Origin: Oscillospiraceae bacterium
GTDB taxonomy: Bacteria > Bacillota > Clostridia > Oscillospirales > Oscillospiraceae
Direction of reading: 5' to 3'
Assembly (NCBI GenBank): GCA_021201735.1
Contig: JAJQEJ010000034.1
Coordinates: forward strand, 1-64,000
DNA length: 64,000 nt
Position 1 is the first letter of the stretch. Every line of letters begins with the position of its first letter. The notes below the pieces were generated by a model. That model saw only the letters and a program-made list of their open reading frames with translations. It had not been told where the DNA came from and made no database searches. Made by a program: the position numbers and the translations under genes. This document shows positions 1 through 8,379 of this stretch, one piece after another.

Positions 1-72
1 ATCTCCCTACTCTTTGGCAATATTGCTCCTTAATCTTTTCGTGCGGTTGCCCTGAAACACCGGCGCAAACAC

Positions 73-102
73 TTGACATACCGGACGCGTTTACGATATG
101 AT
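73..102 (+). promoter_or_regulatory. SigA-type promoter for the topoisomerase operon
   Basis: TTGACA at 73-78 and TATGAT at 97-102, separated by 18 bases, lie 35 bases before the ATG at 137. The -10 box overlaps the longer upstream reading frame, which supports the ATG at 137 as the start. Bases 1-72 hold nothing else I can name. Confidence 0.65.
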
Positions 103-136
103 AAATTGTTATTGTAAAGCAAAAAGGGGAATCAAC

Positions 137-2125
137 ATGGCAAGAAGTAAACCATCTGAATCCTACGGCAACGACTCCATATCCTCGCTCAAGGGCGCGG
201 ACCGGGTGCGGAAGCGCCCGGGCGTTATTTTCGGCTCTGACGGGCTGGAGGGCTGTGAGCACGCCGTATTTGAGATCCTCTCCAACGCCATTGACGAAGC
301 GCGGGAGGGCTATGGCGACGTGATCACGGTGACGCGCTACGCGGATCGCTCCATTTCCGTCGAGGATTTCGGGCGCGGCTGCCCCATGGACTGGAACGAG
401 AGCGAGCAGCGCTACAACTGGGAGCTGGTATTCTGCGAGCTCTACGCGGGCGGGAAATACAACAACATCGACGGCAACCATTACGAATATTCCCTCGGCT
501 TAAACGGCCTTGGATCGTGCGCGACGCAGTATGCCTCCGCATATTTCGACGCGGTAATACACAGGGACGGGCAGGAATACACCCTTCATTTCGAGCGCGG
601 CGAACCGGTCGGCGAACTCAAAAAAGAGCCGTGGAGCGGGAAAAAGACCGGCTCCTTCTTCCGCTGGAAGCCGGATATCGACGTGTTTACCGACATCGAT
701 ATTCCGGTGGAATACTATATAGATGTATTAAAGCGGCAGGCGGTTGTGAACGCAGGCATCACCTTTCGGTTTCGCAATGAGACAGGCGGCAAATTTGATA
801 CGACGGAATTCCGGTATGAAAACGGAATCGTTGACTATGTGCAGGAGCTTGCGGGCGAGAATACCCTCACCGCCCCTGTCTTCTGGCAGGCGGAGCGGCG
901 GGGCAAGGATCGGGAGGACAAGCCGGAATATAAGGTCAAGCTCTCCGTCTCCTTCTGCTTTTCCAATACCGTTACGGTGATTGAGCATTACCACAACTCT
1001 TCATGGCTGGAGCACGGCGGTTCGCCGGAAAAGGCGATGAAATCCGCCTTCGTCTCCTCCATTGACGCCTATATCCGCGGGCAGGGGAAATATCAGAAAA
1101 GCGAGAGTAAAATCACATTTACCGACATTCAGGACGCCCTTGTGCTCATCTCCAACAACTTCTCCACCCAGACCTCCTACGAAAACCAGACAAAAAAGGC
1201 CATCAACAACAAGTTCATTCAGGAAGCAATGACCAGCTTTCTCCGTAGTCAGCTCGAAGTGTACTTCATTGAAAATCCGTTTGACGCGGAAAAGATCGCG
1301 GAGCAGGTGCTCATCAACAAGCGCAGCCGGGAGAGCGCGGAAAAGGCCCGCCTGAACATCAAGAAAAAGCTCTCCGGCAATCTGGATATTGCAAATCGCG
1401 TCAATAAATTTGTCGACTGCCGCACCCGTGACGCGGAGCGCCGCGAGCTGTATATCGTGGAGGGCGATTCGGCTATGGGTGCCGTCAAGCTCAGCCGCGA
1501 CGCGGACTTTCAGGGGATCATGCCGGTACGCGGCAAGATCCTCAACTGCCTCAAGGCGGATTACGGAAAAATCTTCAAGAGTGAGATTATCACCGATCTG
1601 CTCAAGGTGCTCGGCTGCGGGTGTGAGGTTGCCGACAAGCGGGCGAAGGACATGTCCTCCTTTGACCTCATGAATCTGCGCTGGAACAAGATCATCATCT
1701 GCACCGACGCCGATGTGGACGGCTTTCAGATCCGCACGCTGATTCTGACCATGCTCTACCGGCTGGTGCCCACGCTGATTCAGCGGGGCTACGTCTATAT
1801 CGCCGAGTCGCCGCTCTATGAAATCACCTGCAAGGAGCAGACGTGGTTTGCGTACTCCAACGTAGAGAAGGACAAGATTGTAAGCGAAATCGGCGATAAG
1901 AAGCACACCATCCAGCGCTCCAAGGGTCTGGGCGAAAACGAGCCGGATATGATGTGGCTGACCACCATGAATCCGGAGACGCGGCGGCTCATCAAGGTCA
2001 TGCCGGAGGATGCGCAGCGCACCTCCGACACCTTCGACCTGCTGCTCGGCGACAATTTGCAGGGGCGCAAGACCTACATTGCGGAGCATGGATACAAATA
2101 TTTGGAGCTCGCGGATATTTCCTAG
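137..2125 (+). CDS. parE: DNA topoisomerase IV subunit B (GyrB/ParE family)
   Basis: ATPase subunit of a type II topoisomerase, which decatenates and relaxes DNA together with the A subunit encoded 33 bases downstream. The N-terminal GHKL ATPase shows the FEILSNAIDEA nucleotide-binding segment. The TOPRIM domain shows YIVEGDSAMG and the metal-binding DADVDG. The C-terminus has the conserved KGLGE motif. The start is the ATG at 137, behind AAAGGGGA and downstream of the promoter. At about 662 residues it fits ParE and GyrB equally well. The short partner and the YitT neighbour favour topoisomerase IV over the main gyrase, but the assignment is not certain. Confidence 0.88.
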   Translation: MARSKPSESYGNDSISSLKGADRVRKRPGVIFGSDGLEGCEHAVFEILSNAIDEAREGYGDVITVTRYADRSISVEDFGRGCPMDWNESEQRYNWELVFCELYAGGKYNNIDGNHYEYSLGLNGLGSCATQYASAYFDAVIHRDGQEYTLHFERGEPVGELKKEPWSGKKTGSFFRWKPDIDVFTDIDIPVEYYIDVLKRQAVVNAGITFRFRNETGGKFDTTEFRYENGIVDYVQELAGENTLTAPVFWQAERRGKDREDKPEYKVKLSVSFCFSNTVTVIEHYHNSSWLEHGGSPEKAMKSAFVSSIDAYIRGQGKYQKSESKITFTDIQDALVLISNNFSTQTSYENQTKKAINNKFIQEAMTSFLRSQLEVYFIENPFDAEKIAEQVLINKRSRESAEKARLNIKKKLSGNLDIANRVNKFVDCRTRDAERRELYIVEGDSAMGAVKLSRDADFQGIMPVRGKILNCLKADYGKIFKSEIITDLLKVLGCGCEVADKRAKDMSSFDLMNLRWNKIIICTDADVDGFQIRTLILTMLYRLVPTLIQRGYVYIAESPLYEITCKEQTWFAYSNVEKDKIVSEIGDKKHTIQRSKGLGENEPDMMWLTTMNPETRRLIKVMPEDAQRTSDTFDLLLGDNLQGRKTYIAEHGYKYLELADIS

Positions 2126-2158
2126 GAAATAATTGATACAGAACGAGGTAACACCAAC

Positions 2159-4411
2159 ATGGCAAGAAAAAAACAACCGGACGAGCAGAAGAAGCGGCCT
2201 GTGAACGAAAACGTGCGGGGGCTGCACTCCGAGGTGCTGGAGCAGAATATCACCGAAACCCTCGCAGTGAACTATATGCCATACGCAATGAGCGTCATCG
2301 TTTCCCGCGCCATTCCGGAGATCGACGGCTTTAAGCCCTCCCACCGCAAGCTGCTCTACACCATGTATCAGATGCATCTGCTCGGCGGGGCGCGTACAAA
2401 GTCCGCCAACGTCGTCGGCCAGACCATGAAGCTAAATCCCCACGGCGACGCGGCGATCTACGACACGATGGTGCGCCTCTCACGGGGCTACGGCGCGCTC
2501 CTGCACCCCCTCGTGGACTCCAAGGGCAACTTTGGCAAGGTGTATTCACGCGATATGGCGTGGGCTGCATCCCGCTATACCGAGGTGCGTCTGGACGGCA
2601 TCTGTGCCGAAATTTTTTCCGGTATCGACCAGGATACCGTCGACTTTGTGCCCAACTACGACAGCACCATCATGGAGCCGTCGCTCCTCCCCACCAGCTT
2701 CCCGAATGTGCTGGTATCTGCAAATCAGGGCATCGCCGTGGGTATGGCGTCCAACCTCTGCGGGTTTAATTTGGGCGAGGTGTGCGACGCCGCCGCCGCG
2801 TACCTCAAGGACCCTCACTGCGACCTGCTCTCCGTACTAAAGGCCCCCGACTTCCCCACCGGGGGCGAACTGCTCTACGATGAGGCACTGCTGCGGGAAA
2901 TCTACCGTACCGGGCGCGGTTCCTTTCAGGTGCGCGCAAAGTGGCGCTACGACAAGCAGGATAATCTGATCGAAATCTACGAAATTCCCTATTCTACGAC
3001 AGTCGAGGCCATCATGGACAAGGTGGCGGAGCTCGTCAAGCAGGGAAAAATCAAAGAAATTTCGGATATGCGCGATGAGACCGACTTAAACGGGCTAAAA
3101 CTTGCCATTGACCTCAAGCGCGGCGCGGACCCGGACAAGCTGATGGCCCGCCTCTACCAGTCCACCCCTCTGCGCGACTCCTTTCCCTGCAACTTCAACA
3201 TTCTCATTGAGGGTACGCCGCGCGTCATGGGCGTGGAGGAGTTGCTGGAGGAATGGACGGCCTGGCGGATTGGCTGTGTACGCCGCCGCACCTATTTCGT
3301 TATGAAAAAGAAGGAAGAAAAGCTCCACCTGCTCAAGGGGCTGAAGAAAATCCTACTCGACATTGACCGCGCCATTCAGATCATCCGGCAGACCGAAGAG
3401 GACGCGGAGGTTGTCCCGAACCTGATGATCGGCTTCGGAATTGACGAGATTCAGGCGGAATATGTGGCCGATATTAAGCTGCGCAACATCAATAAAGAGT
3501 ATATTTTGCGCCGGATTGAGGAAACCTCTCACCTAGAGGAAGAGATCGCGGACCTAAAAGATATCGTGGAGCACCCCGCGCGCATCAAAAAGATCATCGC
3601 GGACGAGCTCGCGGCGGTAAAGAAGAAATACGCCATGCCGCGCCGCACCGATATCGTGTACGAATACGACACGGCCGCCCCTGCCGAGTTGGAGGCGGAA
3701 GTGGACGACTACCCGGTACATGTTTTCATCTCCAGAGATGGTTACTTTAAGAAAATCACGCCGCAGTCCCTGCGCATGAATAGCGAGCAGAAATATAAGG
3801 AGGGCGACCGGGCATACCTCCAGTGGGAGACAAGCAACCGCACCGAGCTGCTCGTCTTCTCCAGCCGCCAGCAGTGCTATAAAGCCCGCCTGAGCGATTT
3901 TGAGGACGCAAAAGCCAGCGTGCTGGGCGATTATCTGCCGTCCAAGCTCGGCATGGAGCCGGACGAGACATTCGTCTGGGCCTGTATCACCGCAGACTAC
4001 AGCGGGCACCTGCTCTTCTTTTTTGAAAACGGGAAAGCGGCACGCGTGGAGCTCAGCGCCTATCAGACACAGACGCGGCGCAAAAAGCTCACCGGAGCGT
4101 ACAGCGACAAGTCCCCCCTTGTTGGGGCCTTTCATCTGACCGCCGATATGGAAATGGCGCTCATCTCCACTGAGGGGCGCGCCCTGATCTTTCACACCAC
4201 AAGCCTGACGCCAAAGAGTACCCGTAGCTCTCAGGGCGTCAATGTAATGACCCTGAAGAAAAAATATGTCCTGCAACAGGCCATTCCCCTCTCCGAAAGC
4301 GCCATTACCAGCCCCGACCGCTACAGGGCCCGCAGCATCCCGGTTGTGGGCGCGCTGCTGAAGGAGGAGGATCAGGAGGAACGCCAAATCTCTCTTTTGG
4401 ATGAATCATGA
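2159..4411 (+). CDS. parC: DNA topoisomerase IV subunit A (GyrA/ParC family)
   Basis: Breakage-reunion subunit. The winged-helix domain carries the catalytic tyrosine in AASRYTEVRL (Tyr140). The quinolone-determining segment reads NPHGDAAIYD, so the residue aligned with E. coli GyrA Ser83 is alanine (Ala98), while the Asp87 equivalent is kept (Asp102). A coiled-coil arm lies at about 370-500 and a beta-pinwheel-like C-terminus follows. No canonical GyrA box (QRRGGKG) is visible, only a degenerate TRRKKLTGA. With the length of 750 residues this favours ParC over GyrA. The gene is co-transcribed with the preceding ATPase subunit. Confidence 0.87.
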   Translation: MARKKQPDEQKKRPVNENVRGLHSEVLEQNITETLAVNYMPYAMSVIVSRAIPEIDGFKPSHRKLLYTMYQMHLLGGARTKSANVVGQTMKLNPHGDAAIYDTMVRLSRGYGALLHPLVDSKGNFGKVYSRDMAWAASRYTEVRLDGICAEIFSGIDQDTVDFVPNYDSTIMEPSLLPTSFPNVLVSANQGIAVGMASNLCGFNLGEVCDAAAAYLKDPHCDLLSVLKAPDFPTGGELLYDEALLREIYRTGRGSFQVRAKWRYDKQDNLIEIYEIPYSTTVEAIMDKVAELVKQGKIKEISDMRDETDLNGLKLAIDLKRGADPDKLMARLYQSTPLRDSFPCNFNILIEGTPRVMGVEELLEEWTAWRIGCVRRRTYFVMKKKEEKLHLLKGLKKILLDIDRAIQIIRQTEEDAEVVPNLMIGFGIDEIQAEYVADIKLRNINKEYILRRIEETSHLEEEIADLKDIVEHPARIKKIIADELAAVKKKYAMPRRTDIVYEYDTAAPAELEAEVDDYPVHVFISRDGYFKKITPQSLRMNSEQKYKEGDRAYLQWETSNRTELLVFSSRQQCYKARLSDFEDAKASVLGDYLPSKLGMEPDETFVWACITADYSGHLLFFFENGKAARVELSAYQTQTRRKKLTGAYSDKSPLVGAFHLTADMEMALISTEGRALIFHTTSLTPKSTRSSQGVNVMTLKKKYVLQQAIPLSESAITSPDRYRARSIPVVGALLKEEDQEERQISLLDES

Positions 4412-4420
4412 GGTGATTGC

Positions 4421-5293
4421 ATGCGCCATAAATCGATTGGGAAACAGCTCATTTCCTACCCCATTATCTTTGCCGCCTGCTTTATCTATGCCCTTGGCTT
4501 TGACTGGTGTTATGCGCCGAACGCCATCGGCTTTGGCGGCCTGACGGGTATTTCTCAAATTGTGAACCACTTTGTTCCGCAGGTTTCCATCGGTATTATG
4601 GTTCTGATTTTAAATATCCCCCTGTTCATTCTGGGTTTTAAAATCCTCGGCAAGCGCGTACTCGTGAAATCCCTGTTTGCCATGCTGATCAGTTCCCTGA
4701 TGGTTGATTTTCTCACTGCCGTCTACGACTTTCCACAGATGGATCCGATCCTCGCCGCTATTTTTGGCGGACTTCTGATCGGTACCGGACTGGGCATTAT
4801 CTTTTCACAGGGGGCAAGCACAGGCGGGAGTGACCTCTCGGCGCGTCTGCTCAACAAATGGCTGGCGTGGATTTCTCTCGGGCGACTCCTGATGGCCATT
4901 GACCTGATCGTGATCGTGGCGGTAGCCATCGCGTTTCGCAGTCTTTCAAGCGCCCTTTACGGCATCGTCGCGCTCTATATCTCCTCTCTCGTATCGGATA
5001 CCATCCTTTACGGACCGGCAAGTGCCAAGATGGCGTATATCATCAGCGACCACTCCGACGAGATCACCCAGGGCATTGTGCTGCACATGGAGCGCGGGGT
5101 TACCCTGCTGCACGGGAAAGGCGCGTACTCCGGCGCGGACAAACATGTAATTTTCTGCGCCTTCAAAAAGCACCAGATTGTCGCGCTCAAGCAGCTGGTG
5201 CGCGAAATCGACCCCACCGCGTTTGTTATTGTCTGTGAGGCGCGTGAGATCCTCGGCGACGGCTTTGCCGATTTCGACAATGCAAATACCTAG
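4421..5293 (+). CDS. YitT family membrane protein (DUF161/DUF2179)
   Basis: Integral membrane protein of 290 residues. Five or so hydrophobic segments lie within residues 10-205, including the family's glycine-rich FGGLTGISQIVN region and GLGIIFSQGASTGGSD. A soluble C-terminal DUF2179-type domain follows (about 215-285). The transported substrate or role of YitT proteins is not established. It starts nine bases after parC with AGGTG as ribosome-binding site, so it belongs to the same operon. Confidence 0.85.
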   Translation: MRHKSIGKQLISYPIIFAACFIYALGFDWCYAPNAIGFGGLTGISQIVNHFVPQVSIGIMVLILNIPLFILGFKILGKRVLVKSLFAMLISSLMVDFLTAVYDFPQMDPILAAIFGGLLIGTGLGIIFSQGASTGGSDLSARLLNKWLAWISLGRLLMAIDLIVIVAVAIAFRSLSSALYGIVALYISSLVSDTILYGPASAKMAYIISDHSDEITQGIVLHMERGVTLLHGKGAYSGADKHVIFCAFKKHQIVALKQLVREIDPTAFVIVCEAREILGDGFADFDNANT

Positions 5294-5309
5294 AGAGGTG
5301 ATTTGAGAC

Positions 5310-6377
5310 GTGTTTAGACGGCGGATACTCGTTTTTTCTATGACCGGCATCCTGGTTCTGTCCGGCTGCTCCTCCATGCTGGAACGGGATTATTCGGTTG
5401 TCTCCCCCCATCCGGAGCATCCGATTACAGAACAGGACTCCTCCACCATCCGTGCGGAGACCTATCAGGATCTGGTCAGCGCAGTGCTCTATTTGGTCTC
5501 CCAACACACCGAAACAGGCAGTATACGGCTTGTCAACTACACCGATGATGTGGAGGCTGATTTGGCGCGCGCCTGCCTTGAGGTCGCGACGGAGGATCCA
5601 CTCGGCTGCTACGCGGTGGACTATATCAAGCACGATTATTCCCGTGTCGTCACCACATACGAGGCAAATATTTACATCACCTACAGCAAAACCAAAGAAC
5701 AGGTGCAGAGCATCGCAAGTGTAACCGGCAGCAACGCCATCCGCGAGGAGCTGCAAACGGCGCTCACCGCCTTTGCCCCCGAGGTGGTATTGCGCGTTGG
5801 CTACTTTGCCGAGGACGAGGCATATATCGCCCAGCTGATCCGGCAGGCATATTACGACACACCGGAGGCGGCGCTGGGCATGCCGACTTCTGAAATTACG
5901 CTCTATCCGGACAGCGGACGCCAGCGCATCGTCGAAATCACACTCTCCTATGACGGGACCGTCGCGGGACTGAACGAAAAGCAGCAGGCACTACAGGCGG
6001 CAGCGCAGGAGATTACTACGCCGCTGCTGGACGAATCCGCCGGACTTGCGCGCCTCACCGCCCTACAGGGTGTGTTTTTCTCCTCCGTTAACACCCGCAC
6101 GGAGGGCGGCGTGACCGCCTGGGATGCGCTCTGCGGCGACGGCGCAAACAGCGAAGGCACCGCGCTTGCCCTGGCGCTGCTCTGCGGCAATTTAGCGTGT
6201 ACCTGTGCCGTGACAGAAGGGACGCATGACGGCGCACCGGTCTTCTTCTGCGTCGTCTCCCCCAGCGCCGACACCGTCCTCTACGCCGATTTTTCCCGCG
6301 ATGAAGCGCCGCAGCTTTATACGGAAGCGGAATTTTCCGCGCTCGGATATGCGTGGAACACCTCCGAAACAGGGTGA
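5310..6377 (+). CDS. Putative lipoprotein, possible degenerate transglutaminase-like C-terminus
   Basis: The start is GTG at 5310, behind GAGAGGTG. Residues 1-20 form a lipoprotein signal peptide with lipobox LSGC (Cys20), so the protein should be anchored to the outer face of the membrane. The following 330 residues are soluble. A C-terminal stretch (about 265-325; SEGTALALALLCGNLAC, then a beta-rich FFCVVSPS segment) is reminiscent of transglutaminase-like folds. Where those carry the nucleophilic cysteine this protein has serine, so I would not expect activity. The fold suggestion is inference only. It is last in the parE-parC-yitT operon. Confidence 0.72.
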   Translation: MFRRRILVFSMTGILVLSGCSSMLERDYSVVSPHPEHPITEQDSSTIRAETYQDLVSAVLYLVSQHTETGSIRLVNYTDDVEADLARACLEVATEDPLGCYAVDYIKHDYSRVVTTYEANIYITYSKTKEQVQSIASVTGSNAIREELQTALTAFAPEVVLRVGYFAEDEAYIAQLIRQAYYDTPEAALGMPTSEITLYPDSGRQRIVEITLSYDGTVAGLNEKQQALQAAAQEITTPLLDESAGLARLTALQGVFFSSVNTRTEGGVTAWDALCGDGANSEGTALALALLCGNLACTCAVTEGTHDGAPVFFCVVSPSADTVLYADFSRDEAPQLYTEAEFSALGYAWNTSETG

Positions 6378-6435
6378 CGCACAGTGCTCATAAATAGGCA
6401 TGCCCTCTGTAATTCTCTGCTGTCAACGAAGGAAA

Positions 6436-6481
6436 CGGAACGCCCCCATATCGCAGCATACTGCGATATGGGGGCGTTCCG
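6436..6481. terminator. Perfect 21-bp hairpin between convergent genes
   Basis: Bases 6436-6456 are the exact reverse complement of 6461-6481, with a four-base loop. It separates the end of the plus-strand lipoprotein gene from the end of xerD. There is no T-tract on either side, so it may be a two-way transcription barrier or RNA-stabilising stem and not a textbook terminator. Confidence 0.6.
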
Positions 6482-6493
6482 TATGCATATGCA

Positions 6494-7378
6494 TCAGGCG
6501 CGCGGGTGCGCCTTGTTGTACACATCCTTGATCTTGGGATTAACCACTTGGGTATAAATCTGTGTAGAGGAGATATCCGCGTGGCCCAGCATCTCCTGAA
6601 TAGAGCGCAGGTCGGCACCGTTTTCAAGCAGATGCGCGGCGAAGGAGTGGCGCAGCGTGTGCGGTGTGACAACCTTTTTAATGCCCGCTTTCTCCTGATA
6701 ATGCTTGATGATTTTCCAAAAGCCCTGCCGGCTCATCCGTTCACCGTTCATGTTGACAAACAGAGCCCTCTGCTCAACCGAATGCACCATGCGCGCACGC
6801 ACCAGCTCCAGATACTGCGCGAGCGCCCGGATAGCCGCCGGATAGAGTGGGATATTCCGCTCCTTTTCCCGATTGCTCCCGCCGCAGCGGATAAACGCCG
6901 CCGAGAGGTTCACATGCTCCAGATTCAGGCCAATCAGCTCTGAGACGCGGATGCCGGTTGCATAGAGCACCTCCAGCATCGCCTTATCCCGGCAACCCTT
7001 GGCATCTGCCGTGTCGGGCTGCTCCAAAAAGAGCTCAACCTCTTTGCTGGTCAGAATCTGCGGCAGCTTGCGCTCCACTTTGGCAGGCTTTACCCCCGCC
7101 GTCGGATTTTCCTGCGCAATGCCCTCATCACATAAATATGTATAAAAAGACTTGAGCGACGCGACGCAGCGGGTTACCGTCGCCGCAGACTTCCCCTGCC
7201 CGGTGAGATATCTCATATAGCACTCTACCGTCACAGACGTCGCCGTCTCCGGCTCGCTCTGCTCAACAGAGAGCCAGCGGCAATATTGGTTGATATCCCG
7301 CAGATAGGAGCTCAGGGTGTTATCAGACGCATGCTTCACTTGTGTCAAATACTGTTTATATGTTTGTAAATAATCCAT
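6494..7378 (-). CDS. xerD: Site-specific tyrosine recombinase XerD
   Basis: Tyrosine recombinase expected to resolve chromosome dimers at dif. The length (294 residues) is normal. A SAM-like N-terminal DNA-binding domain covers about 1-95 and the catalytic domain about 105-285. Active-site residues seen are Arg144, His240 and Arg243 (HTLRH), His266 (LGHADI) and Tyr275 (STQIYT). The beta-hairpin that usually carries the catalytic lysine as GKGxKER reads GGSNREKER here, so Lys172 or a neighbour would have to serve. It follows spoIIM, a neighbour relation also known in Bacillus (spoIIM near ripX/xerD). Confidence 0.92.
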   Translation of the reverse strand: MDYLQTYKQYLTQVKHASDNTLSSYLRDINQYCRWLSVEQSEPETATSVTVECYMRYLTGQGKSAATVTRCVASLKSFYTYLCDEGIAQENPTAGVKPAKVERKLPQILTSKEVELFLEQPDTADAKGCRDKAMLEVLYATGIRVSELIGLNLEHVNLSAAFIRCGGSNREKERNIPLYPAAIRALAQYLELVRARMVHSVEQRALFVNMNGERMSRQGFWKIIKHYQEKAGIKKVVTPHTLRHSFAAHLLENGADLRSIQEMLGHADISSTQIYTQVVNPKIKDVYNKAHPRA

Positions 7379-7421
7379 ACGTCGTCCAACACCTTTTCTA
7401 CTATTTATTCTCGATTTCCCA

Positions 7422-8051
7422 TTATGTCAGGGTTCCGGCTGCCCCCGCGATCATCGCTGGCACCGCCAAATACTCCAAGAGTAAACACACACACAGCGCA
7501 AGCACACAAAAGATGCAGCGCATCCAATACGCTTTATCATAACGAACCGCCCCGCGCTCACTACGCACCATACGTCCGGCAAGGCCCATGGACGCGCAAA
7601 GGGACTGCGTCCCGAGGACAAAAAGAACCGGCACGGAAATTAACCCCGTAATTCCGAACATCAGAAAAGCAATCAAATCGCCCGTCTGACCAAATACGCG
7701 CACAAAGCACGCAATGGAAAAAGCGAGGTAAAACCCACGCGCGGCAAACAGCACCGGAATCCCGACCAAGCCGATGGCGGTAAATCCAAGCAGGCATCCC
7801 AAAAGCGGCCAGCGAAACACCTCCCAGAGCGAGGAGAGGAGCGGGGGACTTTTCATCTCCCCATCCCCGGCGGCCTGCATGAATCCCGTCAGGTATGCGG
7901 ACAGACTCGCCCCACCATCGCCGCCCGCCCTTGCTGCGACGATGACGCCAATAAGTCCGCCCGCTAAGAAACAAAACGACAGCACAGCCAGCCCCGGCAT
8001 GACACTGTCAACCGCTGTAGTAGACACCCGCTCCGCTCGCACTCTCTGCAT
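7422..8051 (-). CDS. spoIIM: Stage II sporulation protein M-like membrane protein
   Basis: Hydrophobic protein of 209 residues with about five membrane segments, matching SpoIIM in size and layout. SpoIIM is part of the SpoIID-SpoIIM-SpoIIP complex that remodels septal peptidoglycan during engulfment. The start is the ATG at 8051 (MQRVRAERV), because CAGGTGGTG lies directly before it; a longer frame from 8069 has no such site. The identification rests on the hydrophobic pattern (for example FLAGGLIGVIVAARAG) and on the conserved position just upstream of xerD, since primary sequence is weakly conserved in this family. Confidence 0.72.
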   Translation of the reverse strand: MQRVRAERVSTTAVDSVMPGLAVLSFCFLAGGLIGVIVAARAGGDGGASLSAYLTGFMQAAGDGEMKSPPLLSSLWEVFRWPLLGCLLGFTAIGLVGIPVLFAARGFYLAFSIACFVRVFGQTGDLIAFLMFGITGLISVPVLFVLGTQSLCASMGLAGRMVRSERGAVRYDKAYWMRCIFCVLALCVCLLLEYLAVPAMIAGAAGTLT

Positions 8052-8128
8052 GAAAACACCACCTGTCAAAAGTGTATGTCCCTGCGGTAAAAATTAGAAT
8101 GGGATGCAGCGGAAAAAGCTCTTCTATA

Positions 8129-8157
8129 AATATAATCCAATTCAAACCAATGTGCAA
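8129..8157 (-). promoter_or_regulatory. SigA-type promoter for spoIIM-xerD
   Basis: On the minus strand TTGCAC (8157-8152) and TATATT (8134-8129) are 17 bases apart, about 80 bases upstream of the spoIIM start. Confidence 0.5.
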
Positions 8158-8202
8158 GAAAACAATTGCAAATAAATCATTTTTGTTTATTATGACCATT
8201 CA

Positions 8203-8228
8203 TTATGTAAACTTGCGTTATGTAAACC
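8203..8228. repeat. Direct repeat of TTATGTAAAC, resembling a dif half-site
   Basis: TTATGTAAACT (8203-8213) and TTATGTAAACC (8218-8228) are two same-orientation copies 15 bases apart, upstream of the spoIIM-xerD promoter. TTATGTAAACT equals the XerD-side arm of the Bacillus dif site. No matching XerC arm lies six bases away, so this is not a complete dif. Confidence 0.45.
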
Positions 8229-8317
8229 ACCGCAACTAGCATTTGTTTCCGCCGAAAAAGTTTGGCATTTTGCCACAATATGTTGCGATCATCTATAATA
8301 CGATCACTAATTGTACG

Positions 8318-8351
8318 AAAAAGCAGGTGATTACTTTTAGTAATCACCTGC
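8318..8351 (-). terminator. Terminator of the SCIFF locus
   Basis: GCAGGTGATTACT (8323-8335) pairs perfectly with 8339-8351 across a three-base loop. On the minus strand the stem is followed by five T's (8322-8318). It lies just past the stop of the SCIFF maturase gene. Confidence 0.85.
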
Positions 8352-8379
8352 CGGTAATACAGTTTGTAATATCAGCGAT

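Noticed and set aside
1-136. Origin of replication near the gyrB/gyrA-like pair
   Set aside because: No DnaA boxes, dnaA, dnaN or recF are visible, and the pair looks like topoisomerase IV and not the gyrase genes next to oriC.
1001-2377. Long open frame (458 codons) on the minus strand opposite parE
   Set aside because: It is the antisense shadow of a clear topoisomerase gene in GC-rich DNA, shows no protein-like motifs and has no ribosome-binding site.
8186-8213. Complete dif site upstream of spoIIM-xerD
   Set aside because: The right arm matches, but the 11 bases on the left (TTTATTATGAC) do not form the inverted XerC arm.
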